A stretch of DNA of 64,000 bases, taken from Cladorhizidae sp. MBARI D1340-BT2. Taxonomy: Eukaryota; Porifera; Demospongiae; Poecilosclerida; Cladorhizidae. Positions 1-13,199 of the stretch are shown here, piece after piece. Numbering within the stretch: position 1 is the stretch's first letter; each line of letters begins with the position of its first letter. The DNA is taken from NCBI GenBank assembly GCA_028752905.1, contig JAQNBH010000004.1, forward strand, positions 34,381,392-34,445,391, read 5' to 3'. The position numbers and the translations under genes were made by a program. The notes beneath the pieces are model-generated. The model was not told the DNA's origin, searched no databases, and worked only from the letters and a program-made list of their open reading frames with translations.

Positions 1-3000
1 AGGACAAGGACAGAACTCCTCCTCCCTTACCCTGAATGACCACTATCCACATGACTCCTCCTTCCTCAAAGAGACAGTCAAGAGAGCATACTACCAAGCA
101 GACACTCTATACAGGCACATTGATGATTACTACATGGTGGAGACCAGTGTGTTCAAGTTTGGCAAGTGTCAATATACAGCTCAGCTTTGGTCACCAGCAT
201 TTAAAACCTAAGTAGAGAAGATGACTCCAGATATTTGAAGTTATTGAGTGCATATTAATATACAAGCTGCAAAAGCTGCCCTTTGGACCACTTATTGGCT
301 ACTATATGCAAATCATGAAAAAGACACCTGCAGGCAATACCCTCTCCCCATCCTCACACACATCCTGGGTCATATATATCAATTCCCATTGAGGCACAGA
401 CAGGAAGAAAGGCCAAGTGCAATATTCCAGTGTAAACCCTCTTTCTGTCCTAATTTGGATTATGGGCTTTGGTGGCATAGTATGGCAGGACCCACGGCTT
501 ACAGGTTGATAACCTTGCTAGTATACTCTCCCCCTTAATCAAGTTACCACTAGTTACCCCTGTCAAGCATTCCCTGGGCCATATGTGTGGCACCAATTGA
601 GGACAAACAAACAAGGACAGACAGAGAGAAAGGGATGAGAGAATTATTGCTCTGGATATCTCTATAAACATGCCACTGGTGCAATACCTAGGCACCAGGC
701 CACCACCCACACTTTATGATTGTATTATTGCATGCAAACTCAGTGCTCATGTTGTGAAAATACAATGACAGGCATAAATTATTGGTCTATCTGACATTGC
801 CCATTTTGTTGTAGTGGATTCCTAAGCTATAGCCTAACTAAGAATCCTGCTATCTCTTGGTATTTGATTCTCATCAGAATAACTGCACACTGGAGGGAGG
901 CCCAATAGCTCAGTAATACAGGCTCTATTATGACCTTGTACATATTCAGTCCTTATGTGGTAATATGTAATACTGTCTGGCCAGTCAAAATGCAGGGGGA
1001 ATTCATGAATCACTGTTGGTCATCTAGACTAAGTAAAAATTGTATTATGTTTATCGCTTCCATTTTACTACCTCTGGAGTATCCTTAGTGTAGGGTCTTG
1101 TTCAGGGCTTCTACCAACAAATTTTCTCACCCTTCCTCATTGCCCCTCCCCTTTTCTTCTTAAAATTCTTATTTCACAACTTGGCACTGATAGCTCCACC
1201 CACATATAGCAACTAAGATGTGTGGCTTCTGGTCCATTGATGAATACAACACAAGGAATTTATGATGTTCACGAATGAAGATAAACACCCTTAATTGTAT
1301 TTCTAATTAATTTATATCTGTCATCTGATAAACATTATACAACAAAGAGATACTGACACTGAATAGCTGTTGATTGGTGAAATCTCAGCATCACAAAAAC
1401 AGAACATTCTACCCCAAACCATTACTGCCTATAAATTATTTTACAGTCCTAGCCAGTTGGATTGAGAGGACAAAACCCTCTTCAGGAATTATGTTGGCAG
1501 TTAAGGGAAAAAATAACACGTGCTTCTTTTTGCAGTTCATGTAAAAAATTCAATTCACAATTCCAATTAAAAATAACATAACTTTACTAGCTGATATAAT
1601 GCACATCTTCAGCATGCCAAAAAACTTCTAATTGTAGCAAAATGTGTTTTTAAAGTTTCTATATGTTTAATTGTGAAGATTAAAGCTGTAGCAGAGTGTG
1701 CTGCAAATTCATAAGTCACATGCTATTTTTGAGCTTCAATGAGTCCCCCACTTCCCATAAACACCTACTAGCACCTATTGAAAATGTTGTATATATAAAG
1801 CAGAGCTTGTTCTGCTATAGTGATAATTTAAGCTGCCTAACATACCGGAATAAAGAGCCAGTTCGGGCACTCAGACTATAAGGTATCCTATTTTAGCTGC
1901 ATGTACATTTTGGCATATTTGTACTTATGCAACATTTTAGTATCACGAGAGAGCACACAACAGAGAACTATTTTTATATATGAAGTTCATACAGTAAAGT
2001 GTGCAAAGCCTATGCAGCTCAAAAGTCATAACCACAAGGTTTAGTATAAAAATTTAATTTTCATGGTAGATTGAAATGTGACATGGCTGATAGCTAATGA
2101 CTACGAGATTAAGAGTAGCTGTGCTGGAGAATTTGAAGGAATACTCGTGGCTTTCCAGATGTCAGGTTATGACAGTGTGAATGACAGATTTTGTATGACT
2201 ACAACAATACCAAAAAAACAGATCTTAGCTCGATTCACTGAAAAAGACTTGATGATAATAAATTACTTTCCCTTTATATAACTGACTAACCTGCTACATG
2301 TGTTTTCTCACATCCCACCACAAGAAAACTGACCAATAGAGCACCACGTGATGACTGTAAGGTACATGTAGTTCCAGGCAAAGCTTGATAAAGAACACTA
2401 CCTGTCTTGCTTGGGTGCCTATGCTGATCACTCCCTAAGGAGGTCAACCTTCTAGAAGCCTTCTGTGAGTAAGACAGCATCTGTGAGTAAGAGAGCCTTC
2501 TTTTAGTAAGACAGTGGTAGGTGTACTTGCACAAGAGCCAGGAGCTAGTAGTGAGTGCCCCTCTATTCCATACATGCATTCATTGTGATATCTGTGTAAA
2601 CCTATGCATGTCAAATCAGTCGTCCATTTTAAAACTTGTCAATATGATCAAGAAAAAGGACGGGCCATGTTGTCCTCATGGTTGACTGATTTTTATTCCC
2701 AGTGGTGGCCACATGAAAAATGGTTGTGGTTTTCATGATTATTTGCACTCACCTTAAGGTCAATTTTGCCAGCCATATAATATCACTCAGCTAGATAGTT
2801 GCAGCAGCTCAGCCATGTATAGCACCTGCCACATGCCTAATCAATAGAAACACATGTAAGTGTGATGGTGAGCTATATCTGTACATAACTAAGATGGAGG
2901 GAGAGTTAGGCACACACTAACATCAGGCAAGTTGGCATACATCAGTTTTATTTATAGAATTAGGCGAATGAGGCCCTCGCTAATGATATATATAATTATC

Positions 3001-5320
3001 ACTATAACTTCAGTAACCAAGTTTTCATTACTTCTGTCCTCATCACGATATAAATAATGGTGGGCTGTGGAAGCTGTTTGTGGAACACTGGAGGAGCATA
3101 AGGAGCAGCACATGTTCTGAGGCCCACAACCAGCTCCATCCCACTGAGTATCATCAGCAACAAGTGTGTTGGCATAGACACATTGCAGCAACTGTACTAA
3201 AATATCACAGAAATAATCCTCACCAATAAATCATTACCAGGTGGGACTAAGAGTTGATGAAGGGACATTTGGACCTATTATGCCGTTTACACTCCTAGTT
3301 TGCTCCATCCATATCATGATGTGCTCTGTTGGGGCCTTCCAAGGGTGAGACTTACACAACCCATATAATTCACTGTTTCCATATCCAAAAGCATCATGAA
3401 GTGTAGCTATGTCCATATTACTTCTAAAAATAGCTTCCAGAAGCATTGATCAATACTAAATAAATAGCACCATATAATTATAGGATAGAGCACTAATGGC
3501 TAAACATATACTTAGAAAAGATATGGCTGCATGCTTTTACCACGAGACATTACATAACCAATGTTTATAGATATGACCTGTTGACCACAGACATGTTAGA
3601 TACAGAATGTTTGCTTTACAGTTGAGAAGTGGCATCAACACATTATTTCTTCTTGAGAATGGGTTTCCAGTTTTTATGTAATGGAGTGTAAACTTGTAAG
3701 AGTTCACTATGTTAGGCACTCCACCCAATAACAGAATTCAGCTGTTTATGAACTGATGATGATTCTTGTGGAGGGTATGTGTACCTCTAACTAGCAAGTT
3801 AGGGATAAGGAAGGGGAAGGGCTTGGGAGGTCACACCTATACCCAACAAACAAGTGGGGCGGTGGCATGCCTACTTCTAAGCACAGGGGACATAGAGTTG
3901 TCACTGTTTCCTCAAGCATGGTCCCACCCAATCTTAATAAATTGACATGAAAAATCATGTCCCAGTCCTACAAAATTATTGCAGCTAATGTCAAGGTCAA
4001 AGTACAGGTGTGAGGTGTGGTGAAGGTAAGAACACCCACACACAGACAGCTACATCCATTGCAACAAACTGATGGGGAATGATGAAGAATTTATCCTTCA
4101 ACATAAGATATACTGAACCTATATTCACTCAAACAGATGTTACACCAAACCCTGAATAGAAGTCTCACTCGATAGTGATCATAGTAATTACAATGTACTA
4201 GCACCAGCATGCAGTCAGTAAATCTCTGCACTACATTTTAATAGTTGTGGTGTTGATAAAGAAATCATTCCAAATCTGTAAAGGTTGTTGAGTCTGAAGT
4301 TTGAGAGATCCTGCCTCATGGATGATAGAGCAGCAGCTTTAGCTATTCGAGCAATTGTGAAGCTCCTTACCAGCTGTTGGAAGAGTGACAGTGATGGAGA
4401 AGAGCCATTCACCTTCCTGGAGGAGGAAGACATAAAAGAGATTGAACTATAATTATGAACTAATCTTTAACAATAATAGTGACAAGGAACTCGGAAATTG
4501 ATTGCAACTAGCTTTATATCTATGCTGTATATAAACACAAACACAATGAATCAGCAGCCCACTAGCAAATCAGAACTTGAAGATTTTTGTCTTTTGCAGT
4601 GTGCAAACTTGTTAGGCGAAAATAAACAGAATTGGCAACTTCTATACAAGTAAATATGGTATACATACAAGTAATAGTAACAAACTGAATCCTCAAGACA
4701 TGTGGGCTCAGAACTTCAGAACACCACTTTGCTTGTGTGCTCATACAGGTCCAATTGCACCAGAGCCATGGAGACACATTATATTCTGTGTGTGCCATTA
4801 TGCTGTGCACCTGCATTTGTGGAGGTGTCTCTAGACACCGAGTGCGGAAAAGTCTGAGACACTAGTGAACCTGACAAGTGATAAGAAAGATAAACTTGAT
4901 ACACCTTTGACCATGTACAGATCTTAGCTCTGAAACATGACCATTCCCAAAATTAAGGTGGGTTTCATAATTTTTGCATGCACATGTCCAGTCCAACACA
5001 ATGTTTGCCTCAATAGCAAGGATGTTGTCACTTAGCCATCATGCAGGACTATAGCCATTTCCTGCACTCTATGATATGAATCATTATTTAATCACATGTG
5101 AGAGTGATGGTGAGCACATGTTGCTACATATTGTACATAGGTTTTAAATAGAGTAAGATAATCACATAATTATCAGCATGCAAGGTTTATGACTTCAGCT
5201 CTATTGTTATGTCTTAATTTTTAAACAGCATGTAACACTACTAACATGGGTGACTAAATAATAGACATTCACATTATATTTTATTCTACATAGGTATTTA
5301 GGAGTGTGAGGCACTAACTA
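1..5320. repeat. Segment A: duplicated block, inverted relative to segment C
   Basis: From base 1 to about 4,550 this stretch matches 7,563-11,520 (segment B) in the same orientation and about 41,750-48,840 (segment C) in the opposite orientation. From about 4,550 to 5,320 it matches, reversed, the 3' flanks of the fibrinogen-like genes at 35,807-36,500 and 41,055-41,720. Examples: the start resembles 7,563 onward, and 4,215-4,433 reversed matches 41,905-42,117. The copies differ by many substitutions and small indels, so the duplication is not recent. Most of the block holds no recognisable gene. The only coding remains I see are the minus-strand relics listed separately. The left edge lies outside the window. 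Confidence 0.85.
2952..3446 (-). pseudogene. Relic of a fibrinogen-like type II membrane protein gene (segment A)
   Basis: Two minus-strand pieces resemble the C-terminal half of the intact gene at 34,445-35,806. The piece at 3,234-3,446 holds a DAFGYGNSE stretch and an EHIMIW motif in place of the DAFGNSNF and HHIWTF motifs of the intact protein. The piece at 2,952-3,191 holds WDGAGCGPQNMCC, which equals the intact protein at the same place, and then drifts out of frame into a decayed tail. Frame changes and missing sequence make it a pseudogene. The same relic recurs, inverted, at 43,030-43,385 in segment C. It is more diverged than the other copies and may descend from an older member of the family. 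Confidence 0.7.
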
Positions 5321-5401
5321 TTGAAGATAAATCCCTACCACTTCAATGGCAATTTCTTCATCAGCTTTTATCTGATCACGACACACCCTCATCTCTATTT
5401 C
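5318..5401 (-). pseudogene. C-terminal tail fragment of a fibrinogen-like gene
   Basis: Read on the minus strand, this encodes EIEMRVCRDQIKADEEIAIE and a few more residues before a TAG stop. That matches the last 27 or so residues of the intact gene at 34,445-35,806 (EMRVCRDQESADEDIAIEVV...). The sequence after the stop (lower coordinates) matches the 3' flanks of the gene copies at 35.8 and 41.1 kb. The body of the gene is absent upstream of about 5,401, so only the tail and 3' flank were copied or retained. Confidence 0.8.
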
Positions 5402-6180
5402 AGCTACTCACTTTCAAGTGAGAGAAATCTTCTTGCTACTCAGTCTTGTTCTGCCTGATATTTTTTTGGTTGCTTCTGTGCCATAGCCATCTTAGCCCTG
5501 CATGATCTGTGAGGATGTTTCAACCATGCAAATTTTTACACATCTGGTTCATTCTTTCATGATCAGGAAACACACCTTCCATGGTAGAACCTTCGGTGAA
5601 GATTGACAACTCTAATCTAGCTGAATACATGTCATATATCTTGCAGCACCAGATATTGCATGAACAAGGCCTACCAACCACTTAATCCCTGGACTCTCTC
5701 ACTCTTCCTCTCCATCTGATCTATGGCAATAAACTATAGGAGTTAGACATTGGGGCATGCTAAATCGCTACATAATGCATATCCTGACCCATGACCTAAA
5801 GCCATATATACGGCATGCATATCTTGCACTGCTGGACAATTGTTGTATCTTTGCAATTTCTGCATGTAACAATGTGAAGTTTGTGTATCATACTACCACT
5901 CAGTGGATGTCACATGAGAGGCCCACTAACTAACACTCAGTCTGTGTCACATAACAGACCATTCCCCACACTTTACAACTGCTAACGGACAGTACAGATT
6001 TTGGAGTAGGTGAGGGTCATGTGTTTAGCTAATATTGTGCTAGCACCGTGCCTACAAGGAAAATAGAATCTGCTCATCAGAAGAGAGAGTTGGTCTTCTA
6101 AAGAAGACTGAAAGTGGATATTAGGTGTTTCTATCATGCATTATTCATGAGCACTCTACAGTAAAGCACAGAGTATATAG
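5402..6180. other. No recognisable feature
   Basis: AT-rich unique sequence. I see no long reading frame, no similarity to the repeated blocks and no obvious repeat. Confidence 0.5.
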
Positions 6181-6360
6181 TCCTTGCTATTCCTCCACCA
6201 ACCTAAGTGTCAGACGACCACCAGTTTAAAAAAAAACATTGTAATGCTTCGTGTAGATTTGAAGGTGGTTTTTCAAAAAGGTACACCAGTATATATAGAA
6301 CATGTATATGCAAATAGCAAAGCAACAGCTTACCATGTGTATAATGTATGTCTTAGTCTT

Positions 6361-6625
6361 GAGTATGTATGTATGTATGTATCATGTTTGTGTAGTATGT
6401 GTGTATGCATTTTAAGTATGTATGTATGTGTGTATGCATTTGTGTATGTATGTGTGTATGCATGTATATGTGTGTATGTTTGTGTGTGGGCAAGTATGTA
6501 TTTATGTATATGCATGTGTGTTTGTGTTTATGCATATGTGTGATGCATATATGTGTATGCATCTATTGTGTATGTTTGTGTGTCTGCATATATGTGGTGT
6601 GTATGTACGTGTGTATGTTTTTGTG
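6361..6625. repeat. (GTAT/GTGT)n microsatellite
   Basis: Interrupted GTAT, GTGT and GCAT units run for about 260 bases and resume after 6,832 beyond the inserted G-tract element. The long frames here on both strands are products of the repeat and are not called as genes. Confidence 0.9.
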
Positions 6626-6641
6626 TATCATGCATTTAATG

Positions 6642-6831
6642 CAGGGTTGTATACAGAAATTTTGCCAAGGGGGGGCGAACTTGAGATATGGAAAAATAAG
6701 GGGGGGGCGAGAATGATACAATGATGGTGTATGTAATGTATAAGGGTGGTGTCTAATTTCAAGGGGGGGGGGCGAGAATGATACAAGGGGGGGCGATTGC
6801 CCCCCCCCGCCCCCCCCTAAATACACCCCTG
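6642..6831. mobile_element. Short non-autonomous DNA transposon (MITE-like) with G-tracts
   Basis: The left end begins CAGGGTTGTATACAG and the right end, read in reverse complement, begins CAGGGGTGTATTTAG, giving imperfect terminal inverted repeats of about 15 bp. The pentamer TAATG flanks it on both sides (6,637-6,641 and 6,832-6,836). CAGGG ends are typical of hAT elements, but those usually duplicate 8 bp, so the class is uncertain. The interior has several runs of 7 to 10 G or C. It carries no coding sequence and interrupts a GT-rich microsatellite. Confidence 0.6.
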
Positions 6832-6839
6832 TAATGTAT

Positions 6840-7250
6840 ATGTTTGTGTGTATGTTGGGTGTGTCTGATTGGCTATTTCCGTCCATGGTTACAATTGGAA
6901 AGCGGGTTACCATAACTAATTGAGACTGAGCAACACGGCATAGGAAGTTCCTAATGGAGAGGTGGTTCCTAAAAGAGGAAATACAGTAACTTGAATCAGC
7001 CCTTGAATATAAACAAACCAAGAGACATGCAAACCTGAAGGCTTAACGGGCAAGAAGTTTTCAGCTTGACCCTTATCTTGAGGCCCTTATCACATATATA
7101 CATGTATATAGTGCACACACAAGCACAGCAAAGAAGGATCCACAAGGGAGTGAGTGTGTGAGCACCTGATGATATTGCTGGCTTGCACTATGACCTTGTG
7201 CACCATCACAGAGTGTTTGGGCCCGGGTTCTGTAGGCTTATCTAGATGTC
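6840..7250. other. No recognisable feature
   Basis: Unique sequence between the GT-rich microsatellite and segment B. No coding signal was seen. Confidence 0.45.
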
Positions 7251-7290
7251 ATTATGAAGTTTATCCACCCCCTCACACAAGCTGTTTTTA

Positions 7291-7324
<34 letters not shown>

Positions 7325-10300
7325 TGTTGGGATTACAACCTAAAAATTATAAATTGCGGAATTCTGAAGGTCAAGACATGGAAACTATTAACAAGGAAAC
7401 AACATGGGCAGATGCAATATCCTTTCTATGATTCACCTTGCACCCCTAGGTGGATCACGTTGATGAAGCTTTTTCTTTCTGCTTGAAAGGGGCAGGAACT
7501 ACAAGTGCCACCTCGGGATTTCCATACGGCATCTAGAATACTCAACAACACCTCCCAACCATCTAGGACAAGGACAGAACTACTCCTCCCTTACCCCTGA
7601 ATCACCACTATCAACATGACTCCTCCTACCTCAATGAGACAGTCAAGAGAGCATACTACCAAGCAGACACTCTATACAGGCACATTGATGATTACTACAC
7701 GGTGGAGACTATTATATCCAGTGTGTTCAAGTTTAGCAAGTGTCAAGATACAGCTCAGCTTTGGTCACCAGTATTTAAAACCTAAGTAGAGAAGATGACT
7801 CCAGATATTTGAAGTTGATTGAGTGCATATTTATATACAAGCTGCAAAAGCTGCCCTTTGGACCTCTTATTGGCTACTATATGCAAATCACATACAAGGT
7901 AATACCCTCTCCTCATCCTCACACCCATCCTGGGTCATATAATTATATCAATTCCCATTGAGGATAAAAATACATAGACAGGAAGAAAGGGCCAAGTGCT
8001 ATATTGCAGTGTAAACCCTCTTTCTGTCCTAATTTGGCTATTATGGGCTTTGGTGGCATAGTATCCACAGCCTACAGGTTGAAAACCTTGCTTATACTCT
8101 CCCCCTTAATCAAGTTACCCCTAGTTACCCCTGTCAAGCACTCCCTGGGCCATATGCGTGGCACCAATTCAGGACAAACAAACAAGGACAGACAGAGAGA
8201 AAAGGATGAGAGAATTATTGCTCTGGATATCTCTATAAACATGCCACTGGTGCAATACCTAGGCACCAGGCCACCACCCACATTTATGATTGTATTAGTG
8301 CATGCAAACAGAGTGCTCATGTTGTGACAATACAATGACAGGCATAAATTATTGGTCATTCAGACATGGCCCATTTTGTTGTAGTGGATTCCCAAGCTAT
8401 AACCTAACTAAGAATCCTGCTATCTCTTGGTATTTGATTCTCATCAGAGTAACTGCACACTGGAGGGAGGCCCACTAGCTCAGTAATACAATCTATATGT
8501 ACATATTCAGTCCTTATGTGGTAAAATGTAATACTGTCTACTGGCCAGTCTAAATGCAGGGGAAATTCATGAATCACTGTGGTCATCTATATTAAGTGAT
8601 AATTTTATTGTGGTTATCACTTCCTTTATACTACATCTACAGTATCCTTAGTGCACCACAGGGAGATCCCTGACAAATTTTCTCACCTTTTCTCATTGCC
8701 CCTCCCCCTTTCTTCTTAAAAGACTTATTTCACAACTAGGCACTGATAGCTCCACCCACATATAACAACTGAGATGTTTGGCTTCTGGTCCATTGATGAA
8801 TACAACACAAGGAATTTATGATATTCACGAATGAAGATCAACACCCTCGAATTGTATTTGTAATTAATTTATATCGGTCATCTGATAAACATTATACAAC
8901 AAAGAGATACTGACACCTGTTCATTGGTAAATCTCAGCATCACAATAAACAGAACATTCCACCCCAAGTCATTATACTGCCTATAAATTATTTTATAGTC
9001 CTAGCCAGTAGGATTGAGAGGATAAAACCCTCTTCAGGAATTATGTTGGCAGTTAAGGGAAAAAATAACACGTGCTTCTTTTTGCAGTTTGTGTAAAAAA
9101 TTCAATTCACAATTCCAATTAAAAATAACATAACTTTACTAGCTACATATATTGCACACCTTCAGCACACCAAAAAATAAAAAATCATTTCTACTTCTAA
9201 TTGTAGCATAAAAATGTATTTGTAAAGCTATCTAATTGTGAAGATTAAAGCTGTAGCAGTGTGTGCTGCAATTTCATAATTCACATGCTATTTATGAGCT
9301 TCAATGCCACACACCTTCCTCAAGTCCCCAACTTCCCATAAACACTTACTAGCACCTAATCAAAGAACTTGTGTAAAGCAGAGCTTCTTCTTGCCATACT
9401 CGTAATTTCAGCTGCCTAAAGAGCCAGTTCAGGCACTAAGACTATGAGGTACCTTATTTTAGCTGCATGCAATTTTGGCATATTTGTAATTATACAACAT
9501 TTTAGTATCACGAATGAGCACCCAACAGAGAACTATTTTTATATATGAAGTTCATACAGTAAAGTGTACAAAGCCTATACCACAAGGTTTTGTAATTTTT
9601 TTAATTTTCATGGTATATTAATGAGATTGAAATGTGACATGGCTGATAGCTAATGACTACAAGATTAAAAGTAGCTGTGCTGGAGAATTTGGAAGAATAC
9701 TCGTGGCTTTGCAGGTGTCAGGTTATGACAGTGGGTGTGGCAGATTTTGTATGACAATACGAAAAACATATCTTAGCTAGATTCACTGAAGAAGGGATTT
9801 GATGATAATACACTACTTTCCCTTTATTATAATTATAACTGACTAATCTGCTAAACATTATTCATGTGTTTTCTCACATCCCACCACACTGCCAAGAAAA
9901 TTTACCAATGTAGCAGCACATGTGATGAATATAACGTACATGTAGTTCCAGGCAAAGCTTGATAAAGAATATCACCTGTCTTGCTTGGATGCTCATGCTG
10001 ATCAATCCCTAAGGAGGACAACCTTCTAGAAGCCTTCTGTGAGTAAGACAGTGGCAACTTGCACAAGTGCCATGGTGCTATATTTATTAGTGAGTGCTAC
10101 TCTATTCATACCTACATCTGTTGCACATCTGTAGACCACCAACATAATTGGTTTCATGTCACTGTTTCCATATCCAAAAGCACCATGAAGTGTATGTCCA
10201 ACTTACTTCTCAAAATGGCTTCCTGGAGCATTATCATTAAAAGTAATATATAGAGACAGAGCATAACTGATGAACTAGATGATCAGCACAATTTCCTTGA

Positions 10301-11520
10301 CAAGAGTTGCATATTGGATACCATATTAGGCTTAGGAGATGCATACACTTCTTATGATTATTTCCAAAGAGATGTCATTCATCTTTTGAGTATGTTAAAT
10401 TTAGAATTAGTACATCATTTGCTTGTATTAAAGAGGAGATTGAATTTCTGATGATAAAACACATACTTAGAAGAGGTATGGCTGCATGCTTTTACAACAG
10501 GACATTACCTACCCAATCAATAGAAGACTTGTGGATTTGACCTCTTCACCACAGACATGTTACTTCTCTACAAAATTGAGAAGTGGTATTAACACATTAT
10601 TCCTTAATTGAGAATGGGTTTCCAGTTTCTATGTAATGGAGTGTAAAGTTGTATGAGCTCACTATGTTAGGTATTCCATCCAGCAACATAATTCAGCTGT
10701 TTATGAACTGATGATGATTCTTGTGTAGGGTACGCATACATCACACCTGCAAGAAAGGGTGAAGGGGAAGGGTAGCACCCTATATCCAGCAACCAAGTGG
10801 GGGAGGGGCATGTCTACTTTAAAGTACAGGGGAGATTGAGTTGCATTGTTTCCTCAAGCACGATCCCTGTTTCACCCTTCCAATCATAATAAATTGACAC
10901 GAAAAATCATCTCCCTGTACTGATGGAACAAAATTATTGCAGCTAATGTCAAGGTCAAAGTACAAGTGAGGTGTGTGGTGAAGGTAAGGATGCCCAAACA
11001 GAGACAGCTACATCCATTACAACAAACTGATGGGAAATGATGAAGAATTTAACCAAGATGGCCCTTCAACATAGGAATACTTAACCTCTATTCACTCAAA
11101 CAGACGTTGCACCAAACCCTGAATAGAAGTCTCACTCTATAATGATTATAGTAATTACAATGTACTAGCACCAGCATGCAGTCAGTAAATCTCTTGCATT
11201 ACATTGTAAAATGTTGTGGAGTTGATAAAGAAATCCTTCCAAATCTGTAAAGGTTGTTGAGTCTGAATTTGGAGAGTCCTCAAGGATGATAGAGCAGCAT
11301 ATTTAGCTATTCCAGCCTTTGTGAAGCTCCTCGCCAGCTGTTGGAAGAATGTGACAGTGATGGAGGAGATCTATTAACCTACCTAGACGAGGAGGATGTA
11401 GAAGAGATTGAACTATACGAACTAACAAGGGACTGATTGCAGCTAGCTCTATTTCTATGCATATATAAAAACACAACACAATGACTTGGCAGCTCCCTAG
11501 CAAATCAGTGGCAGAAGGGT
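7250..11520. repeat. Segment B: direct copy of A, inverted copy of C
   Basis: From 7,563 on, the sequence runs parallel to bases 1-4,550. In reverse complement the block aligns with 41,760-49,270. The B/C homology reaches further out than A can show, through the (GT)n tract at 7,291-7,323, which pairs with the (CA)n tract near 49,205, to a conserved CCCTCACACAA stretch. B lacks about 150 bp that C has around 48,930-49,080, and it lacks the hAT element found in C at 45,502-47,838. No intact gene lies inside. Confidence 0.85.
10155..10235 (-). pseudogene. Short relic of a fibrinogen-like gene (segment B)
   Basis: This is the segment B counterpart of 3,371-3,445. It keeps the stretch around CATATCCAAAAGCA on the plus strand but is shorter and out of frame. 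The WDGAGCG region present in segment A was not found beside it. Confidence 0.55.
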
Positions 11521-11722
11521 TTTTTGGGCACTGTGCAATTTTGTCAGGATGAAATAATTATATATATTATATATATATAAAGACATTCAACATTCAGTCC
11601 ATACACATTGCCAGCTTACAGTATTTAAGTCAGTGGTAGTAGGTGTAGTCAACCGAGATGGTGTGGAGTGAGTAGGCACAGGTAAGGTGGTGGCAGTAGG
11701 CAGAGTAGGCGGTCTGGTCATT

Positions 11723-12225
11723 TCATTCAAGAATTTGTCTTCTTTTTGTTGCATTGCTGCAAAAGAACCTACACATTTTAAAAGTTTTATACTAACATTG
11801 AATAGCTGTGTTCTACACTAGATCCAAAATCTTACCCATGGCAGAAATCCTTCCAATGTACTAGTTCTTTGATCTTGCAGAGGTCACCAACCAAAGCCCC
11901 CTCCAACAGTTTGTTTTGTGGCACAATTGTTACAGTCTTCTTGAGGCCAAAAGACCAAACAGTATTCTGCAACAAAAATGCAATATTGCAAGGTAGCGAC
12001 TGATCCATATAAAATGTGTTGAACTGCACTTCAACACCTTACTGGGCTAAGCCCACTGCTTACAAACTTAGATTTCCCAAAACTAGGCTAAGGCTGAAGG
12101 AGTTGGAAAATTCTAAAGACGATCTAGCTGAGGAGAGAGGTCTTAGGCTGCCATAACGCCTTCAAATACTGAATAATACTTACTTTTTTCATCCATGGAC
12201 GTAAGGACAGCTCTCCGAAAGTCAT
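11723..12225 (-). CDS. Small three-exon gene, function unknown (weak DEAD-box helicase N-terminus resemblance)
   Basis: A consistent spliced model is visible on the minus strand: exon 1 at 12,184-12,225 from the ATG, exon 2 at 11,836-11,966 and exon 3 at 11,723-11,756 ending in TGA. Introns start GTAAGT and GTAAG and end in TTGCAG or TTTGCAG, and the phases fit (0, then 2), giving 68 residues. The start reads MTFGELSLRPWMKK and exon 2 opens NTVWSFGLKK. GELxLRPW followed by FGLKK recalls the segment before the Q motif of DDX49-type DEAD-box helicases, but no ATP-binding motif follows. It may therefore be a truncated or decayed derivative, and that identity is a guess. The sequence upstream (12,226-12,420) is richer in CG dinucleotides than its surroundings, as a promoter might be. 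Confidence 0.4.
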
Positions 12226-12419
12226 GCTGAACGTAGACGCAGTGAACGAACTCTTTAAACCTCTGAGGGGCGTAGAATAACGAAGAAGCAGCCGGCAAAG
12301 AGAATCTAAAACTTGGTGAGTAATTTATTCAGAGACCTCGGCGCACTATTTGGTGAACTTAGGCGGGTTTGCTGACTTTTGGTGCGCTTTAGCGACCTTT
12401 AGAAGCCCTCACCGCTGAG

Positions 12420-13195
12420 GCAAAAGTGGAATTGCACACGCAAAACGCTAACTGTTGGTTTGCGTTTTTGGCGACCTTTAGATCAGCAGTGATGTGCATC
12501 CGTGGGAGTAGATCGTCCAAACATTATGCCATTAAGGATGCTGATATGCATTCCGAGAGCTGTATCCCAGCTGAAGCGGAACTGTAATAGTGTATGCATA
12601 TGTAATGATTAACACTCCACCCCTCACCCACCCTCCTGTTATAATGTTTCATGTCCAAAAAACAACAACAACAACAACCAAAAACACCTAGTAATGGTTG
12701 GAAACGGTAAGCGTACGCACGTTCAAAATAAACGCAATCGGCATGTTTTTTTGGCTGCTACTGTGCATGTCTGACCCATATATGAATGAGGACCAAATGA
12801 GATGTAACTAAATAAACAAGGATAAATAAGCCATGGTGCATGTGTATTTCACCGCACCCATATTATAATGTCTATGTCTAATACAGCATTATTTATAAGG
12901 GGGGGGTTGATGTTTAGTTTGTCCAAAATTATTGTTGAGATACACTACCCACTCCTTACATCTACAATGTAAAGTTGGAGTGTGTGTATGTATGCATGCT
13001 CCCTGTGCATGGACGAATAGAAGGTCTTATCTGTACAAAACTTCACTTACAGAATTGGCTGGATGCTTATTAGGATATGGAGTTCAAGTCACCGTCATAT
13101 AGCACCGCCTTCGGTGCTGTTGGCCATTTTGTTTAGTTTGCATGCGCAATGAAGATACCAGCACAGAAATAATACTTGACAATTTAATACTGATA
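12420..13195. other. Mostly non-coding; short CAA run and a small hairpin
   Basis: Contains a short CAA/ACA run near 12,661-12,680, a G7 run at 12,900 and a 7-bp hairpin at about 13,104-13,121 (AGCACCG paired with CGGTGCT). No coding signal was recognised. Confidence 0.45.
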
Positions 13196-13199
13196 AAGT

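Noticed and set aside
450..710. Conserved minus-strand frame GGGLVPRYCTSGMFIEISRA, also at 8,072-8,359
   Set aside because: Open in two copies of a duplicated block but disrupted in the inverted copy near 48.2 kb, with no family or start context; similarity comes from the duplication.
6184..7021. Cys/Val/Tyr-rich and His/Thr-rich frames
   Set aside because: Products of the GTAT/GTGT microsatellite and the G-tract element; no start context or family.
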